Below are positions 6,589 to 7,276 of a stretch of DNA of 7,276 nucleotides, one piece after another. The notes under the pieces were generated by a model. That model worked only from the letters and a program-made list of their open reading frames with translations. It searched no databases and was not told where the DNA came from. The position numbers and the translations under genes are program-made. This DNA comes from Gemmatimonadaceae bacterium (lineage in GTDB: Bacteria > Gemmatimonadota > Gemmatimonadetes > Gemmatimonadales > Gemmatimonadaceae). Every line of letters begins with the position of its first letter. Position 1 is the first letter of the stretch. The DNA is taken from NCBI GenBank assembly GCA_025451425.1, contig JANWKK010000242.1, forward strand, positions 1 to 7,276. The letters run 5' to 3'.

Positions 6589-7175
6589 GCGGCGCGACGC
6601 ACGACCCGATCGTCGCGGCGAAACGCATAGAGATCGCGCGCGCCGCGGCGGCGCAATATGGGTATCCAGCGTTGTCGCTGCGCACCATCGCGGTTACAGG
6701 AACCAACGGCAAGACTACCACCGTCAATATCCTTCGCGCGCTGCTCGATCTACCTGTGGCGCCGGCCGCCTCAATTGGTACACTCGGCGTGCTGGTAGGG
6801 ATCGAGGGGCGCGTCATTCCGGGCGGGTTGGGTCTCACCACACCAGGTCCCGACGAGCTGCAGCGAGTACTGCGCGAGTTGGTGGACGCTGGTGTCCGCT
6901 CGGTTGCGATGGAAGTGTCGTCGCACGCGCTCGACCAGCATCGCGTGCACGGCGTGACATTCGATGCGGCTGTCTTCACGAACTTCACCCGTGACCATCT
7001 CGATTATCACGGTACGATGGAAGATTACTTCGCTGCGAAGGCAAAGCTGGTTGGTTACATCAAGGGTGCTGGTGCCGCGGTAGTGAACGCCGACCAGCCC
7101 GAGTGGCGGTCGCTTCCGATCGCGCCGCGGCTGCTGACCTACGGCATCAACCACGGTGACGTGCGCGCCGAGGCT
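6585..7175 (+). CDS. murE: MurE UDP-MurNAc-tripeptide synthetase, lacking N-domain and cut at the 3' end (partial)
   Basis: MurE adds meso-diaminopimelate or lysine to UDP-MurNAc-L-Ala-D-Glu in the cytoplasm, using ATP. ATG 6585 overlaps the ftsI stop (ATGA). The P-loop VTGTNGKTTT sits at residues 37-46, while family members usually have it near 110, so the UDP-binding domain 1 is absent. The central domain is otherwise canonical: TTPGPDELQ, MEVSSHALDQHRV, FTNFTRDHLDYHGTMEDY, and K152 in AAKAKL, the position of the carbamylated lysine. VVNADQPEW replaces the more usual NADDP. Homology ends at GDVRAE (191-196). The forward frame stays open to the window edge but no longer resembles MurE, so the C-terminal domain and its substrate-specificity motif are missing. 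DAP versus Lys specificity cannot be read. Confidence 0.9.
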
Positions 7176-7276
7176 GCGAAATCGCTCGCCCGCCTGGTGG
7201 ATCTCATGGCGGTCCGCAGCCACGAGCAGATCGAACCCTTCCTGCGCACAAATGACGGCCAGTTCGAGTCCGATAC
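7149..7276 (-). CDS. Short-chain dehydrogenase/reductase, N-terminal fragment (partial)
   Basis: Reading leftward from the window edge, the minus strand gives IGLELAVICAQEGFDLLVAA, followed by DRHEIHQAGERFRSLGAHVTVV. This is the beginning of an SDR Rossmann fold: the GIGLELA turn of the TGxxxGIG NAD(P)-binding motif (the edge bases GT fit a glycine codon before it), then helix, strand DLLVAAD, helix, and LGAxVxVV. SDRs oxidise or reduce alcohol and carbonyl substrates with NAD(P). The start lies outside the window. To the left the frame runs on as antisense of murE with no SDR character, so the gene is broken at about 7149-7175. The forward reading of the same DNA (SLARLVDLMAVRSHEQIEPF) fits no MurE feature. 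Substrate unknown. Confidence 0.72.

Noticed and set aside
6771..7223. 150-aa minus-strand frame starting at GTG 7223
   Set aside because: Only its first part (to about 7149) looks like an SDR; the rest is antisense murE. It is a by-product of the junction, not a real gene.

Overview
The window looks like a stretch of a GC-rich bacterial chromosome. It joins three accessory-looking genes and a tRNA to the front of a division and cell-wall (dcw) cluster. The reading style suggests Gemmatimonadota: about 60% GC, abundant TPR proteins, a PASTA-tailed FtsI with a KSGT box, and RsmH/FtsL/FtsI/MurE variants that match no common model organism. That assignment comes from remembered family character, not a search, and is only moderately secure.

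Left part (1-1311). A possible tail of an upstream gene overlaps a cytoplasmic TPR protein (46-918). After a short gap, a TTGACA-type promoter lies so close to the ATG of a 64-aa two-helix membrane protein (1073-1267) that its mRNA is probably leaderless.

Middle (1312-3242). A complete tRNA-Val(UAC) without encoded CCA is followed by an imperfect palindrome. Next is a large exported TPR protein (1463-3175), which starts at TTG behind a strong Shine-Dalgarno and carries a signal peptide. A perfect 9-bp hairpin with a T-rich tail ends this unit.

Right part (3244-7175). A TATATT box directly after the terminator opens a tightly packed operon, rsmH-ftsL-ftsI-murE. Junctions are GTGA overlap, 1-nt gap and ATGA overlap, so translation is probably coupled. 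RsmH methylates 16S rRNA, FtsL and FtsI belong to the septal peptidoglycan machinery, and MurE adds the third amino acid of the stem peptide. No mraZ lies immediately upstream of rsmH.

Right edge (about 7149-7276). The MurE homology stops abruptly after a DVRAE motif. From there to the end the minus strand reads as the N-terminal Rossmann part of a short-chain dehydrogenase/reductase. The two homologies meet tail to tail inside a shared GC-rich word, which points to an assembly chimera at a contig end or a real rearrangement. Separately, the MurE fragment starts almost at its P-loop and lacks the usual UDP-binding N-terminal domain. These two points are the most unusual in the window. I saw no CRISPR, transposon, phage or clearly new defence system.
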